A stretch of 64,000 nt of DNA from Bacteroides mediterraneensis. Lineage in GTDB: Bacteria; Bacteroidota; Bacteroidia; Bacteroidales; Bacteroidaceae. Below the pieces are notes generated by a model that did no database searches, was not told the origin of the DNA, and saw nothing but the letters and a program-made list of their open reading frames with translations. The position numbers were made by a program, and so were the translations under genes. The first letter of the stretch is position 1; each line of letters opens with the position of its first letter. Positions 50,297 to 60,231 of the stretch are shown here, one piece after another. The stretch lies in assembly GCF_900128455.1 (NCBI RefSeq), contig NZ_LT635783.1:3904359-3968358 (forward strand), written 5' to 3'.

Positions 50297-52192
50297 ATGA
50301 AAACATTTGAAGAACTTGGCGTTTCGCCCGAAATACGTAAAGCAATCGGGGAGATGGGGTATGAGAACCCCATGCCGGTGCAAGAAGAAGTAATCCCGTA
50401 TTTGTTGGGGAACGGCAATGATGTAGTGGCTCTGGCACAGACCGGAACCGGAAAAACAGCCGCATTTGGTCTGCCGCTGATTCAGAAAATTGATGTGAAA
50501 AATTGTGTACCCCAGGCCTTGGTGCTTTGTCCTACACGTGAGCTTTGTCTGCAGATTGCAGGTGACTTGACAGATTATTCAAAGTATATTACCGACTTAA
50601 AAATTTTGCCTGTCTATGGAGGCTCTTCCATCGACAGCCAGATTCGTAGTCTGAAACGGGGGGTACATATCATCGTGGCTACTCCGGGGCGTCTGATTGA
50701 TTTGATGGAGCGTAGGGTAGCTCAGCTGGAGACGGTTCGTGACGTGGTGATGGACGAAGCCGACGAAATGCTGAATATGGGTTTCACAGACAGTATCAAT
50801 ACTATTCTTGAAAATATACCTAAAGATAGAAATACGTTGATGTTTTCGGCTACAATGAGTCCGGAAATCAGTCGTATCGCAAAAACTTACCTTCATAACG
50901 CCAAAGAAATTACGATAGGAACCAAAAATGAAGGCAGTAAAAATGTGAATCATGTGGCCTATATTGTGCATGCAAAGGATAAGTATCTGGCCTTGAAACG
51001 GGTGGTAGACTTCTATCCCCAGATTTATGGCATTATTTTTTGCCGGACCCGGAAGGAAACGCAGGAAATTGCAGACAAACTGATTCAGGACGGTTACAAT
51101 GCCGATTCGTTGCATGGCGAGCTCAGTCAGGCACAGCGTGATTTGGTGATGCAGAAGTTCCGTCAGCGTCATCTGCAGTTGCTGGTGGCGACCGATGTGG
51201 CTGCCCGTGGGTTGGATGTGAATGATTTGACGCATGTCATTAATTATGGTCTGCCGGATGATACAGAGAGCTATACCCATCGGAGTGGGCGAACGGGGCG
51301 GGCCGGAAAGACAGGTATTTCGATTGCCATTATCAATTTGCGTGAGAAGGGGCGTATGCGGGATATTGAGCGCATCATCAAGAAGAAATTCGAGGTGAGT
51401 GTACTTCCTTCCGGTAAGGAAATTTGTGAGCAGCAGTTGATAAAAGTGATTGATGACATTGAAAAGGTAAAGGTGGATGAGGAAGAAATCGCCACTTTCC
51501 TACCGGGCATTTATCGGAAGCTGGACTGGCTGGATAAGGAAGATCTGATTAAGCGGGTGGTGTCACTGGAGTTCAATCGTTTTCTGGATTATTACAAGAA
51601 CGCGCCTGAGATAGAACAACCTAAAGCAAGTGATAAGAAAGCCGAGGCGAAGGAGGTTCGTAAGGGTAGTGGAGATAAGGAAAAGGTAGGCCGCAAGGCT
51701 GAAAAAGGATATACACGTTTATTCTTGAACTTAGGAAAGACGGACGGCTTTTACACCAATCAAATTATTGACCTGGTGAACCGGAACTTGAGGAAAGAGC
51801 GTATTCAGATAGGGCGTATTGATTTGATGCAGAATTTCTCGTTTTTTGAGGTGATTCAAGAGCAGGCTCCTCAGGTGATAAAGGCTTTGAACAAAGTGGT
51901 GTTGAACGGCGGGCATAAGGTTTGTGTGGAAGTGGCCGGTGAAAATACCGGAAAAAGCGACAAAAACGGAAAGAAAAAGAAGGCAGCCGTTGAAAAGACA
52001 ACCGATAAGAATTCAAAAGCGGAAAAAACAAAGAAACCGAGTCGGGCGGAAAGAGGATATGTCAATCCTCGTGGTCCTAAGAAGAAAGACGACTGGAAGC
52101 AGTTCTTCCAGCAGGACAATCAGTCATTACGGGGAGAGGAGCCAGATTTCTCGGAAGAGGGTTGGGCCAAACGTAGCAAACGTAAAAAATAA
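50297..52192 (+). CDS. DEAD-box RNA helicase (CsdA/DeaD-like)
   Basis: An ATP-dependent RNA helicase of 631 residues, likely for ribosome assembly or RNA turnover. It has the Q motif PMPVQEEVIP, Walker A AQTGTGKTAAF, motif Ia PTRELCLQIA, DEADEMLNMGF, SAT in MFSATMSPEI, and the C-terminal domain with HRSGRTGRAGKTG. Residues 470-550 form a DbpA-type RNA-binding RRM (YTRLFLNLGKTDGFYTNQ), and the tail is lysine-rich (KSDKNGKKKKAAVEKT ... KRSKRKK). The ATG is chosen over the adjacent TTG at 50294. Confidence 0.95.
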   Translation: MKTFEELGVSPEIRKAIGEMGYENPMPVQEEVIPYLLGNGNDVVALAQTGTGKTAAFGLPLIQKIDVKNCVPQALVLCPTRELCLQIAGDLTDYSKYITDLKILPVYGGSSIDSQIRSLKRGVHIIVATPGRLIDLMERRVAQLETVRDVVMDEADEMLNMGFTDSINTILENIPKDRNTLMFSATMSPEISRIAKTYLHNAKEITIGTKNEGSKNVNHVAYIVHAKDKYLALKRVVDFYPQIYGIIFCRTRKETQEIADKLIQDGYNADSLHGELSQAQRDLVMQKFRQRHLQLLVATDVAARGLDVNDLTHVINYGLPDDTESYTHRSGRTGRAGKTGISIAIINLREKGRMRDIERIIKKKFEVSVLPSGKEICEQQLIKVIDDIEKVKVDEEEIATFLPGIYRKLDWLDKEDLIKRVVSLEFNRFLDYYKNAPEIEQPKASDKKAEAKEVRKGSGDKEKVGRKAEKGYTRLFLNLGKTDGFYTNQIIDLVNRNLRKERIQIGRIDLMQNFSFFEVIQEQAPQVIKALNKVVLNGGHKVCVEVAGENTGKSDKNGKKKKAAVEKTTDKNSKAEKTKKPSRAERGYVNPRGPKKKDDWKQFFQQDNQSLRGEEPDFSEEGWAKRSKRKK

Positions 52193-52194
52193 AT

Positions 52195-52235
52195 AAAAAT
52201 CCGGAAGGGGGATTCATGGACCCTTCCGGATTTTT
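52195..52235. terminator. Bidirectional terminator
   Basis: AAAAATCCGGAAGGG (52195-52209) pairs exactly with its complement at 52221-52235, giving T-runs on both strands between the convergent helicase and GH43 genes. Confidence 0.9.
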
Positions 52236-52237
52236 AT

Positions 52238-53218
52238 TTATTTGAACACACCTTCTGTGGTCATTTGTATGCGTTTTATGCTTCCGTCCGCTTGGTAGAA
52301 GAGCGGGTCGATACAAATGGACCTTCTGAATCCGCAACCATTAGGGTTGATGCTCCCATTATGGTAGATGAAGTAGGATTTTCCTTTGAAGTCGATGATG
52401 GCCTGATGGTTTGTATTGGAGTTTCCAGCTATTTCATTGAGAATACCTTTATAAATCCAAGGGCCATTGATGTGTTTGCTCATGGCATAGCATATTTTTT
52501 CGGGAAACTCTGAGGCAAATGACAGATAGTACCAGTCACCGTGTTTGTGTACCCAAGGGGCTTCGGTGTATCGTGGCAGGTTGATAGGATGAATAGGCCC
52601 GTCCAGTTCTGTCATATTCTCTTTTAATTTTGCATAGTAGCATTGGGTGTTGCCCCAAAAAAGATAAGCCTGACCGTCGTCGTCAATGAAGACCGTCGGG
52701 TCGATGTCGTCCCAAGCGATGGAAGTGTATTGAGTAGTCATGTCGTTAGTGATGAGTGCGCTGCCACGTGCATCTTTAAAAGGACCAGTGGGAGAATCGG
52801 CTACGGCGACTCCGATTGACTTGCCGGGAATCGTGGCATGTTCGACGGTGACATACCAATAGAATTTTCCGTTCCTTTCGATGACTTGACTGGCCCATGC
52901 TTCCCCTTTGGCCCATTTGAAATCAGTGGCTTTTAAGGTGTAGGCATGTTCAGTAAATGTTTTCATGTCTTGTGTAGATAAGATACACCATTCGTTCATC
53001 AAGTAGTATTGGTGAGGTGCCGGGCATTCATCGTGGCCAGCGTAGATATATACTGTGCCGTCATAGACCATGGCAGCCGGGTCGCCCAAATATTTATAAG
53101 ATACGACCGGATTTTGGGTTGCCACAAAAGTGGTGTCTTGCGTTGCAGCTTGTAAGGATATGTGTGCTGTAGACACAGTGAGGGCAATAAACCCTAGTTT
53201 GAAGAATGAGTTTTTCAT
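52238..53218 (-). CDS. GH43 family glycoside hydrolase
   Basis: A 326-residue five-bladed-propeller enzyme, of the group acting on arabinosides and xylosides (and in some subfamilies galactosides). A Sec signal peptide (MKNSFFKLGFIALTVSTAHISL) precedes the blade with the general base Asp in YLGDPAAMVYDGTVYIYAG; the pKa-modulating Asp is in DIDPTVFIDDDGQ and the acid Glu in RYTEAPWVHKHGDWYYLS. It is a single-domain protein with no accessory module and stands alone, without SusC/D or regulator nearby. Substrate is unknown. Confidence 0.92.
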   Translation of the reverse strand: MKNSFFKLGFIALTVSTAHISLQAATQDTTFVATQNPVVSYKYLGDPAAMVYDGTVYIYAGHDECPAPHQYYLMNEWCILSTQDMKTFTEHAYTLKATDFKWAKGEAWASQVIERNGKFYWYVTVEHATIPGKSIGVAVADSPTGPFKDARGSALITNDMTTQYTSIAWDDIDPTVFIDDDGQAYLFWGNTQCYYAKLKENMTELDGPIHPINLPRYTEAPWVHKHGDWYYLSFASEFPEKICYAMSKHINGPWIYKGILNEIAGNSNTNHQAIIDFKGKSYFIYHNGSINPNGCGFRRSICIDPLFYQADGSIKRIQMTTEGVFK

Positions 53219-53246
53219 GATAAAATGATTTGTGATATTTCAGGTA

Positions 53247-53254
53247 CAAAGGTA
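53247..53254 (-). promoter_or_regulatory. Predicted -7 element of the GH43 gene
   Basis: The minus strand reads TACCTTTG, 29 bases before the start codon. Confidence 0.45.
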
Positions 53255-53360
53255 GCTTTCTTGTGATGTAGGGAGGTGGACAAAAAGTTTTTTGAAGTGG
53301 ATTGTGGCCATGCAGGCTAGAAAAAGAATGGGATTTATTAGTTTACTCCGACTTTTTTCC

Positions 53361-53368
53361 TACATTTG
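53361..53368 (+). promoter_or_regulatory. Predicted -7 element of the DUF3467 gene
   Basis: TACATTTG, 31 bases before the chosen ATG. It would exclude the longer frame start at 53366. Confidence 0.5.
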
Positions 53369-53398
53369 CCGTATAATTATTTAAACAGTTTAATCATT

Positions 53399-53722
53399 AT
53401 GGAAAACGAAAACAAAAATCAGCTTCAGATAGAATTGAAAGAAGAAGTGGCACAGGGTACTTATGCGAATTTGGCGATTATCACTCATTCAAGTTCTGAA
53501 TTTATCATAGACTTTGTTCGTGTGATGCCTGGTTTGCCGAAAGCTGGTGTCCAATCTCGTATTGTGATGACTCCGGAACACGCAAAGAGACTGATGTTTG
53601 CATTGCAGGACAATGTGGCTAAGTATGAACAGAATTTCGGTCAGATTCGGATGCCGGAACAGCAGGCACAAGGCGGAAAAACCTTTGTTCCACCGTTGAG
53701 TGATTTTAAGGGCGAAGCTTAA
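53399..53722 (+). CDS. DUF3467 domain protein
   Basis: A 107-residue cytoplasmic protein of unknown function, common in Bacteroidota. It begins MENENKNQLQIELKEEVAQG and has the family core GTYANLAIITHSSSEFIIDF with VRVMPGLPKAGVQSRIVMTP and a helix EHAKRLMFALQDNVAKYEQN. The start at 53399 is preferred to one 11 codons upstream because the predicted promoter lies in the longer frame. It stands just before the ribosomal operon but has its own terminator. Confidence 0.9.
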   Translation: MENENKNQLQIELKEEVAQGTYANLAIITHSSSEFIIDFVRVMPGLPKAGVQSRIVMTPEHAKRLMFALQDNVAKYEQNFGQIRMPEQQAQGGKTFVPPLSDFKGEA

Positions 53723-53743
53723 AAAAATATAAATAATGGCTTT

Positions 53744-53789
53744 AAAAGGCTCATTTCCCGTTTTTTTCGGGGAGTGGGCCTTTTTCTTT
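53744..53789 (+). terminator. Terminator of the DUF3467 gene
   Basis: A 17-bp stem with G-U pairs (53744-53760 with 53768-53784) around a loop of seven T, followed by a T-rich tract. Confidence 0.8.
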
Positions 53790-53799
53790 TGAAAAACAG

Positions 53800-53830
53800 T
53801 TTGTCTATTAAAAAGTTATTTGTAATTTTG
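53800..53830 (+). promoter_or_regulatory. Promoter of the str-S10-spc ribosomal operon
   Basis: TTTG (53800-53803), a 19-base spacer and TAATTTTG (53823-53830) match both boxes of the Bacteroides consensus. The 5' leader to rpsL is about 70 bases. Confidence 0.75.
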
Positions 53831-53908
53831 CAGCCCGAAATGTAGTATTTCGCCAAGGATTGTAGAAACAATAGAAAATAAATATATAACAATTAAAAAT
53901 CAAACAAA

Positions 53909-54316
53909 ATGCCTACTATTCAACAGTTAGTAAGAAAAGGAAGAACGGTTTTGGTTGATAAGAGTAAATCACCGGCATTGGACTCATGTCCTCAGAGACG
54001 TGGCGTTTGTGTACGTGTTTACACTACAACTCCGAAAAAACCGAACTCAGCAATGCGTAAAGTTGCTCGTGTGCGTCTGACAAACTCTAAGGAAGTGAAC
54101 TCTTACATTCCGGGAGAAGGACATAACTTGCAGGAACACTCAATCGTTTTGGTTCGTGGTGGTCGTGTAAAGGACCTTCCGGGTGTACGTTATCACATCG
54201 TACGTGGTACACTGGATACAGCAGGTGTAGCAGGTCGTACACAGAGACGTTCTAAGTATGGTGCTAAGCGCCCGAAACCAGGACAGGCAGCTCCGGCAGG
54301 AAAAGGTAAGAAATAA
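53909..54316 (+). CDS. rpsL: 30S ribosomal protein S12
   Basis: Decoding-centre protein of the small subunit, 135 residues. It has the loop [15 protein letters not shown] and the second conserved patch [13 protein letters not shown], both with the wild-type Lys residues linked to streptomycin sensitivity. The C-terminus is extended by a Lys/Pro/Ala tail ([16 protein letters not shown]), making it about ten residues longer than the E. coli protein. First gene of the operon. Confidence 0.99.
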   Translation: MPTIQQLVRKGRTVLVDKSKSPALDSCPQRRGVCVRVYTTTPKKPNSAMRKVARVRLTNSKEVNSYIPGEGHNLQEHSIVLVRGGRVKDLPGVRYHIVRGTLDTAGVAGRTQRRSKYGAKRPKPGQAAPAGKGKK

Positions 54317-54335
54317 TCCTAGCTGAGTACAATCC

Positions 54336-54447
54336 TTAGTTTAAGAAAAACTTTTATTAATTCGTTTTGGTTTGTTGGAAAAGCTTTAAGGTTGAGTAAA
54401 TGCTTCAGAGGAAGCGTTGAAGTAGACGAAATGCAGCCCCAAACTAA
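54336..54447 (+). promoter_or_regulatory. Possible S7 autoregulatory structure between rpsL and rpsG
   Basis: The 149-base rpsL-rpsG gap is the longest in the operon. TTAGTTT (54336-54342) can close with AAACTAA (54441-54447) around an internal hairpin AATGCTTC-agag-GAAGCGTT (54399-54418). S7 is known to repress at this gap in E. coli; similarity of structure was not tested here. Confidence 0.35.
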
Positions 54448-54465
54448 ACATTATTATCAAACAAA

Positions 54466-54942
54466 ATGAGAAAAGCAAAACCAAAAAAACGTGTGATCCT
54501 TCCGGATCCGGTATTTAACGACCAGAAGGTTTCAAAATTCGTAAACCATCTGATGTATGATGGCAAGAAGAACACTTCTTATGAAATCTTCTACAATGCA
54601 CTGAAAACAGTTGAAACCAAGCTTCCTGCTGAGGAAACTTCTGCTTTGGAGGTTTGGAAAAAGGCTCTTGATAATGTAACTCCGCAGCTGGAAGTGAAGT
54701 CTCGCCGTATCGGTGGTGCTACATTCCAGGTTCCTACAGAAATCCGTCCGGATCGTAAAGAATCAATTTCTATGAAGAATCTGATCGCTTTTGCTCGTAA
54801 GCGTGGAGGTAAGTCAATGGCTGATAAATTGGCAGCAGAAATCCTTGATGCATACAACGAACAAGGTGGTGCTTTCAAACGTAAAGAGGATATGCATCGT
54901 ATGGCTGAAGCTAACCGTGCATTTGCTCACTTCAGATTCTAA
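54466..54942 (+). CDS. rpsG: 30S ribosomal protein S7
   Basis: Primary 16S rRNA-binding protein that starts assembly of the 30S head, 158 residues. It begins [19 protein letters not shown] and has [35 protein letters not shown] and KGGKSMA-type basic segment ([15 protein letters not shown]). Normal length; fusA follows after 32 bases. Confidence 0.99.
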   Translation: MRKAKPKKRVILPDPVFNDQKVSKFVNHLMYDGKKNTSYEIFYNALKTVETKLPAEETSALEVWKKALDNVTPQLEVKSRRIGGATFQVPTEIRPDRKESISMKNLIAFARKRGGKSMADKLAAEILDAYNEQGGAFKRKEDMHRMAEANRAFAHFRF

Positions 54943-54974
54943 TCGAGTTATTAATTAATTAAGACGGAATTAAA

Positions 54975-57092
54975 ATGGCTAAACATGATTTGCATTTAAC
55001 CCGTAACATCGGGATCATGGCGCACATCGATGCTGGTAAGACAACGACTTCTGAGCGTATCTTGTTCTACACAGGTTTGACTCACAAAATCGGTGAAGTA
55101 CACGACGGTGCTGCTACCATGGACTGGATGGAACAGGAACAGGAACGTGGTATTACTATTACATCTGCTGCCACAACTACTTATTGGAAGTATGCAGGTA
55201 ATAAATATAAAATCAACTTGATTGATACTCCGGGACACGTAGACTTCACTGCGGAAGTAGAACGTTCTCTCCGTGTATTGGATGGTGCAGTCGCTACTTA
55301 CTGTGCAGTAGGTGGTGTAGAACCTCAGTCAGAAACAGTATGGCGTCAGGCTGATAAATATAATGTTCCTCGTATCGGTTATGTAAACAAAATGGACCGC
55401 TCTGGTGCTGACTTCTTTGAGGTAGTTCGCCAGATGAAGGACGTGTTGGGCGCAAATCCTTGTCCGGTAGTGATTCCTATCGGTGCGGAAGAATCTTTCA
55501 AGGGAGTTGTCGACCTGATTAAGATGAAGGCTATTCTGTGGCACGATGAAACAATGGGTGCTGACTATGATGTAGAAGAAATTCCTGCAAACTTGGTTGA
55601 TGAAGCCAATGAGTGGAGAGACAAAATGTTGGAAAAGGTGGCTGAATTCGATGAAGCCTTGATGGAAAAATATTTTGACGATCCTTCTACTATCACTGAA
55701 GAGGAAATCTTGCGCGCTCTGCGTGCCGGAACTCTGAAGATGGAAATCGTCCCAATGTTGTGTGGTTCTTCATTCAAGAACAAAGGTGTACAGACATTGC
55801 TGGATTATGTATGCGCATTCTTGCCTTCTCCGCTGGATACTCCGAACATCGTAGGTACCAATCCGAATACAGGTGCTGAAGAGGACCGTAAACCGGATGA
55901 GGATGAAAAGACTGCTGCTTTGGCATTCAAGATTGCTACAGACCCGTATGTAGGTCGTCTGACTTTCTTCCGTGTTTACTCTGGTAAGATTGAAGCTGGT
56001 TCTTATATCTACAACTCTCGTTCAGGTAAGAAAGAACGTGTTTCTCGTCTGTTCCAGATGCATTCAAACAAGCAGAATCCGGTAGAAGTAATCAGCGCGG
56101 GTGATATCGGTGCTGGTGTAGGTTTCAAGGATATCCGTACAGGTGATACATTGTGTGACGAAACTGCTCCGATTGTATTGGAATCTATGGACTTCCCTGA
56201 ACCGGTTATCGGTATTGCAGTAGAGCCGAAGACTCAGAAAGATTTGGACAAGCTGTCTAACGGTTTGGCTAAGCTGGCTGAAGAAGACCCGACATTTACT
56301 GTACGTACAGATGAACAGACTGGACAGACTATCATCTCTGGTATGGGTGAGCTTCATTTGGATATCATCATCGACCGTTTGAAACGTGAGTTCAAGGTTG
56401 AATGTAACCAAGGTCGTCCGCAGGTTAACTATAAGGAAGCTATCACGAAGACTGTAGAATTGCGTGAAGTTTATAAGAAACAGTCAGGTGGTCGTGGTAA
56501 GTTCGCCGATATCATTGTATCTGTAGGTCCGGTTGACGAAGATTGGAAGCAGGGCGGTCTGCAGTTCATCGATGAAGTGAAAGGTGGTAATGTGCCTAAG
56601 GAATTTATTCCTTCTGTACAGAAAGGTTTCCAGACAGCCATGAAGAATGGTGTATTGGCTGGTTTCCCGCTCGATTCACTGAAGGTTGTGTTGAAGGATG
56701 GTTCTTTCCACCCGGTTGACTCTGACCAGTTGTCATTTGAAATCTGTGCTATCCAGGCATACAAGAATGCTTGTGTGAAAGCAGGTCCGGTTCTGATGGA
56801 ACCGATTATGAAACTGGAAGTGGTTACTCCGGAAGAGAACATGGGTGATGTTATCGGTGACTTGAACAAACGTCGTGGTCAGGTTGAAGGTATGGAAACA
56901 AGCCGTTCTGGCGCCCGTATCGTAAAAGCTATGGTTCCGTTGGCTGAAATGTTCGGTTATGTAACAGCTTTACGTACTATTACTTCAGGTCGTGCTACTT
57001 CTTCAATGAGCTACGATCACCACGCACAGGTTTCTAGCTCAATTGCTAAGACTGTATTGGAAGAAGTGAAAGGTCGCGTTGATTTGGTATAA
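54975..57092 (+). CDS. fusA: Elongation factor G
   Basis: Translocation GTPase, 705 residues. G1 is [13 protein letters not shown], the switch region has [19 protein letters not shown]3 DTPGHVDF and G4 [10 protein letters not shown]. Domain II follows ([15 protein letters not shown]), then domains III-V ([42 protein letters not shown]). This is the operon-encoded canonical EF-G. A structured 93-base gap separates it from rpsJ; no tuf gene lies between. Confidence 0.99.
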   Translation: MAKHDLHLTRNIGIMAHIDAGKTTTSERILFYTGLTHKIGEVHDGAATMDWMEQEQERGITITSAATTTYWKYAGNKYKINLIDTPGHVDFTAEVERSLRVLDGAVATYCAVGGVEPQSETVWRQADKYNVPRIGYVNKMDRSGADFFEVVRQMKDVLGANPCPVVIPIGAEESFKGVVDLIKMKAILWHDETMGADYDVEEIPANLVDEANEWRDKMLEKVAEFDEALMEKYFDDPSTITEEEILRALRAGTLKMEIVPMLCGSSFKNKGVQTLLDYVCAFLPSPLDTPNIVGTNPNTGAEEDRKPDEDEKTAALAFKIATDPYVGRLTFFRVYSGKIEAGSYIYNSRSGKKERVSRLFQMHSNKQNPVEVISAGDIGAGVGFKDIRTGDTLCDETAPIVLESMDFPEPVIGIAVEPKTQKDLDKLSNGLAKLAEEDPTFTVRTDEQTGQTIISGMGELHLDIIIDRLKREFKVECNQGRPQVNYKEAITKTVELREVYKKQSGGRGKFADIIVSVGPVDEDWKQGGLQFIDEVKGGNVPKEFIPSVQKGFQTAMKNGVLAGFPLDSLKVVLKDGSFHPVDSDQLSFEICAIQAYKNACVKAGPVLMEPIMKLEVVTPEENMGDVIGDLNKRRGQVEGMETSRSGARIVKAMVPLAEMFGYVTALRTITSGRATSSMSYDHHAQVSSSIAKTVLEEVKGRVDLV

Positions 57093-57105
57093 TAAACAAT
57101 GGGAC

Positions 57106-57151
57106 GGAAGTCGATGAGGGCTAGCGAATGACTCTTAGCCCTCAAGCTTCC
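57106..57151 (+). promoter_or_regulatory. Conserved-looking hairpin before rpsJ (possible S10-operon leader)
   Basis: GAGGGCTA (57116-57123) pairs exactly with TAGCCCTC (57136-57143), and GGAAG (57106-57110) with CTTCC (57147-57151) outside an internal loop. There is no T-run after it, so it is not a standard terminator. Its place, in front of the S10 section, suggests a regulatory leader or processing site. Confidence 0.45.
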
Positions 57152-57185
57152 TCCAGTTATTCATTTAATAATTTAATAAATAAAC

Positions 57186-57491
57186 ATGAGTCAGAAAATC
57201 AGAATTAAACTGAAATCTTACGATCACAACTTGGTAGACAAGTCAGCTGAAAAGATTGTAAGAACTGTGAAGGCTACAGGTGCTATCGTAAGTGGTCCTA
57301 TTCCATTGCCTACACACAAGCGTATCTTTACTGTAAACCGTTCGACTTTCGTAAACAAGAAGTCTCGTGAACAGTTCGAATTGTCTTCTTACAAGAGACT
57401 GATTGACATCTACAGCTCAACTGCAAAGACAGTAGATGCTTTGATGAAATTGGAATTACCGAGTGGGGTAGAAGTAGAAATTAAAGTTTAA
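57186..57491 (+). CDS. rpsJ: 30S ribosomal protein S10
   Basis: Small-subunit head protein, also the NusB partner in antitermination; 101 residues. It begins [20 protein letters not shown] and has [15 protein letters not shown] and [19 protein letters not shown]. First gene of the S10 section; rplC follows after 20 bases. Confidence 0.99.
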   Translation: MSQKIRIKLKSYDHNLVDKSAEKIVRTVKATGAIVSGPIPLPTHKRIFTVNRSTFVNKKSREQFELSSYKRLIDIYSSTAKTVDALMKLELPSGVEVEIKV

Positions 57492-57511
57492 TCAATTAAA
57501 AATTAACTGAA

Positions 57512-58129
57512 ATGCCAGGATTATTAGGAAAGAAAATCGGAATGACATCCGTTTTCAGTGCTGATGGTAAGAATGTACCATGCACTGTTATCGAAGCTGG
57601 TCCTTGTGTAGTTACTCAGATTAAGAGTGTAGAAAAAGATGGCTATGCAGCTGTTCAGGTAGGTTTCCAGGACAAGAAGGAAAAGCATACTACAAAACCG
57701 TTGATGGGTCATTTTAAGAAAGCTGGAGTAACTCCAAAGAGACACTTGGCCGAGTTCAAAGATTTCTCAGAAGAATTGAATTTAGGTGACACTATCACTG
57801 TGGAATTGTTCAATGACACTGCTTATGTAGATGTAATTGGAACTTCTAAGGGAAAAGGTTTCCAGGGTGTTGTAAAACGTCATGGATTTGGTGGTGTAGG
57901 TCAGACTACTCACGGTCAGCACAACCGTGCTCGTAAGCCGGGTTCTATCGGTGCTTGTTCTTACCCTGCAAAAGTATTCAAAGGAATGCGTATGGGTGGC
58001 CAAATGGGTGGTGACAGAGTGACTACTCACAACTTACAGGTATTAAAGGTGATTCCTGAACACAACCTGCTGTTGATTAAAGGTTCTGTTCCGGGTTGCA
58101 AAGGTTCAATCGTAATAATTGAGAAATAA
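57512..58129 (+). CDS. rplC: 50S ribosomal protein L3
   Basis: Primary 23S rRNA-binding protein near the peptidyl-transferase centre, 205 residues. It has the start [15 protein letters not shown], the central loop [20 protein letters not shown] and [19 protein letters not shown]. Its TAA overlaps the rplD ATG by one base, so translation is probably coupled. Confidence 0.99.
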   Translation: MPGLLGKKIGMTSVFSADGKNVPCTVIEAGPCVVTQIKSVEKDGYAAVQVGFQDKKEKHTTKPLMGHFKKAGVTPKRHLAEFKDFSEELNLGDTITVELFNDTAYVDVIGTSKGKGFQGVVKRHGFGGVGQTTHGQHNRARKPGSIGACSYPAKVFKGMRMGGQMGGDRVTTHNLQVLKVIPEHNLLLIKGSVPGCKGSIVIIEK

Positions 58130-58758
58130 TGGAAGTTAACGTTTTAAATATCAAGGGTGAAGAAACCGGAAGAAAGGTGGCTTTGAATGAGGCTATCTTC
58201 GGAATCACTCCAAATGATCACGCTATCTATCTGGATGTAAAACAGTATATGGCTAATCAGCGCCAGGGTACTCACAAATCTAAGGAAAGAAGCGAAATCA
58301 GTGGTTCTACTCGTAAATTAGGCCGTCAGAAAGGTGGTGGCGGTGCACGTCGTGGTGATATCAATTCTCCAGTATTGGTGGGTGGTGCTCGCGTATTTGG
58401 TCCTAAACCTCGTGACTATTGGTTCAAATTGAACAAGAAAGTGAAAGCTTTGGCTCGTAAGTCTGCTTTGTCATATAAAGCTCAGTCTAACAACATTGTA
58501 GTGGTTGAAGACTTCACTTTTGAAGCTCCTAAAACTAAAGAATTCGTAAACGTTGTGAATAATCTTAAAGTGGCTGGTAAAAAGCTACTTATGGTTTTGC
58601 CGGAAGCAAATAAAAACGTATATTTGTCTGCTCGTAACTTAGAGCGTACAAATCTTGCAATTGCTTCTGCGCTGAATACATACTCTGTATTGAACGCAGA
58701 AACTCTTGTTGTGACAGAAAGTGCATTGAAAGCTATCGAGGAAACCTTAGTGAAATAA
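58129..58758 (+). CDS. rplD: 50S ribosomal protein L4
   Basis: Lines the exit tunnel and in E. coli regulates the S10 operon; 209 residues. It begins [19 protein letters not shown] and holds the tunnel loop [20 protein letters not shown] with [12 protein letters not shown]. The one-base overlap with rplC is noted. E. coli-type L4 control of this operon is not evident from the leader here. Confidence 0.99.
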   Translation: MEVNVLNIKGEETGRKVALNEAIFGITPNDHAIYLDVKQYMANQRQGTHKSKERSEISGSTRKLGRQKGGGGARRGDINSPVLVGGARVFGPKPRDYWFKLNKKVKALARKSALSYKAQSNNIVVVEDFTFEAPKTKEFVNVVNNLKVAGKKLLMVLPEANKNVYLSARNLERTNLAIASALNTYSVLNAETLVVTESALKAIEETLVK

Positions 58759-58760
58759 TT

Positions 58761-58768
58761 AAAGGAGG
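58761..58768 (+). promoter_or_regulatory. Strong Shine-Dalgarno site before rplW
   Basis: AAAGGAGG lies 10 bases before the rplW ATG. Most starts in this window lack such a site, as is usual in Bacteroidota. Confidence 0.6.
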
Positions 58769-58778
58769 CTGAAGTAAT

Positions 58779-59069
58779 ATGGGAATGATTATTAAACCGT
58801 TGGTTACAGAAAAGATGACGGCAATATCTGAAAAGTTCAACCGCTTTGGATTTATTGTTCGTCCTGAAGCTAACAAATTAGAAATTAAGCGTGAAATCGA
58901 AGCTATGTATAACGTGACTGTGGTAGACGTGAATACTATCCGTTACGCAGGTAAGAATAAGAGCCGTTATACTAAGTCAGGTCTTATCAATGGTCGTACG
59001 AATGCATATAAGAAAGCAATCGTCACATTGAAAGAAGGTGATACTATTGATTTTTATAGCAATATTTAA
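58779..59069 (+). CDS. rplW: 50S ribosomal protein L23
   Basis: Tunnel-exit protein that docks trigger factor and SRP, 96 residues. It begins MGMIIKPLVTEKMTAISEK, with VRPEANKLEIKREIEAMYNV and VDVNTIRYAGKNKSRY. Preceded by an unusually clear Shine-Dalgarno sequence. Confidence 0.98.
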   Translation: MGMIIKPLVTEKMTAISEKFNRFGFIVRPEANKLEIKREIEAMYNVTVVDVNTIRYAGKNKSRYTKSGLINGRTNAYKKAIVTLKEGDTIDFYSNI

Positions 59070-59076
59070 ATAAAAG

Positions 59077-59898
59077 ATGGCAGTACGTAAATTTAAGCCC
59101 ACAACACCGGGGCAGAGACACAAAATTATTGGTACTTTTGAAGAAATTACTGCATCGGTACCAGAGAAATCTCTTGTATATGGAAAGCGTTCTACGGGTG
59201 GTCGTAACCACGTAGGTAAAATGACAATGCGCTATATCGGTGGCGGTCATAAGAGAAAATTCCGTATTATCGATTTCAAGAGAAATAAAGACGGTGTTCC
59301 AGCAGTCGTTAAAACAATTGAATATGATCCGAACCGTTCGGCTCGTATCGCTTTGTTGTTTTATGCTGATGGTGAAAAAAGATATATCATTGCTCCTAAT
59401 GGATTGCAAGTTGGTAGCACTTTGATGTCTGGAGCGGATGCGGCGCCTGAGATTGGTAACGCACTTCCTCTTGAGAACATCCCCGTAGGTACAGTAATTC
59501 ACAACATTGAATTGCGTCCGGGACAGGGTGCTGCTTTGGTAAGATCGGCTGGTAACTTTGCTCAGTTGACTTCTCGTGAGGGTAAGTATTGTGTAATCAA
59601 GCTGCCTTCAGGTGAAGTAAGACAGATTTTAAGTGCTTGTAAGGCTACTATCGGTAGTGTGGGCAATTCTGACCACGCTCTGGAAGCTTCCGGTAAAGCA
59701 GGTCGTTCTCGCTGGTTAGGCCGTCGTCCTCATAACCGTGGTGTTGTTATGAACCCTGTGGATCACCCGATGGGTGGTGGTGAAGGACGTCAGTCAGGAG
59801 GTCACCCGAGATCACGTACAGGCTTGTACGCTAAGGGCTTGAAGACAAGAGCACCTAAGAAACAGTCTTCTAAATATATTATAGAAAGAAGAAAGTAA
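59077..59898 (+). CDS. rplB: 50S ribosomal protein L2
   Basis: Core 23S rRNA-binding protein next to the peptidyl-transferase centre, 273 residues. Features: [36 protein letters not shown], and the C-terminal loop [17 protein letters not shown] with the conserved His. It lies 7 bases after rplW. Confidence 0.99.
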   Translation: MAVRKFKPTTPGQRHKIIGTFEEITASVPEKSLVYGKRSTGGRNHVGKMTMRYIGGGHKRKFRIIDFKRNKDGVPAVVKTIEYDPNRSARIALLFYADGEKRYIIAPNGLQVGSTLMSGADAAPEIGNALPLENIPVGTVIHNIELRPGQGAALVRSAGNFAQLTSREGKYCVIKLPSGEVRQILSACKATIGSVGNSDHALEASGKAGRSRWLGRRPHNRGVVMNPVDHPMGGGEGRQSGGHPRSRTGLYAKGLKTRAPKKQSSKYIIERRK

Positions 59899-59923
59899 TA
59901 ACAACTGATTAATTGAGTAATTT

Positions 59924-60193
59924 ATGAGTCGTTCATTAAAAAAAGGTCCATATATTAATGTAAAACTGGAAAACAAGGTGCTCGCTATGAATGAGAGCGG
60001 CAAGAAGTCAGTTGTTAAGACATGGGCTAGAGCTTCAATGATTTCGCCTGATTTTGTTGGGCATACAATTGCAGTTCATAACGGAAACAAATTTATTCCT
60101 GTTTACGTTACTGAAAACATGGTTGGTCATAAGTTGGGAGAATTTGCTCCGACACGTACTTTCCGTGGTCATGCAGGTAACAAGAAAAAATAA
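59924..60193 (+). CDS. rpsS: 30S ribosomal protein S19
   Basis: Small-subunit head protein contacting S13 and the A-site finger, 89 residues. It begins [19 protein letters not shown] and has [20 protein letters not shown] and [16 protein letters not shown]. Normal length. Confidence 0.99.
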   Translation: MSRSLKKGPYINVKLENKVLAMNESGKKSVVKTWARASMISPDFVGHTIAVHNGNKFIPVYVTENMVGHKLGEFAPTRTFRGHAGNKKK

Positions 60194-60231
60194 TAACAGG
60201 ACGCATATTTGAAATAATAAAGTAATAAATA

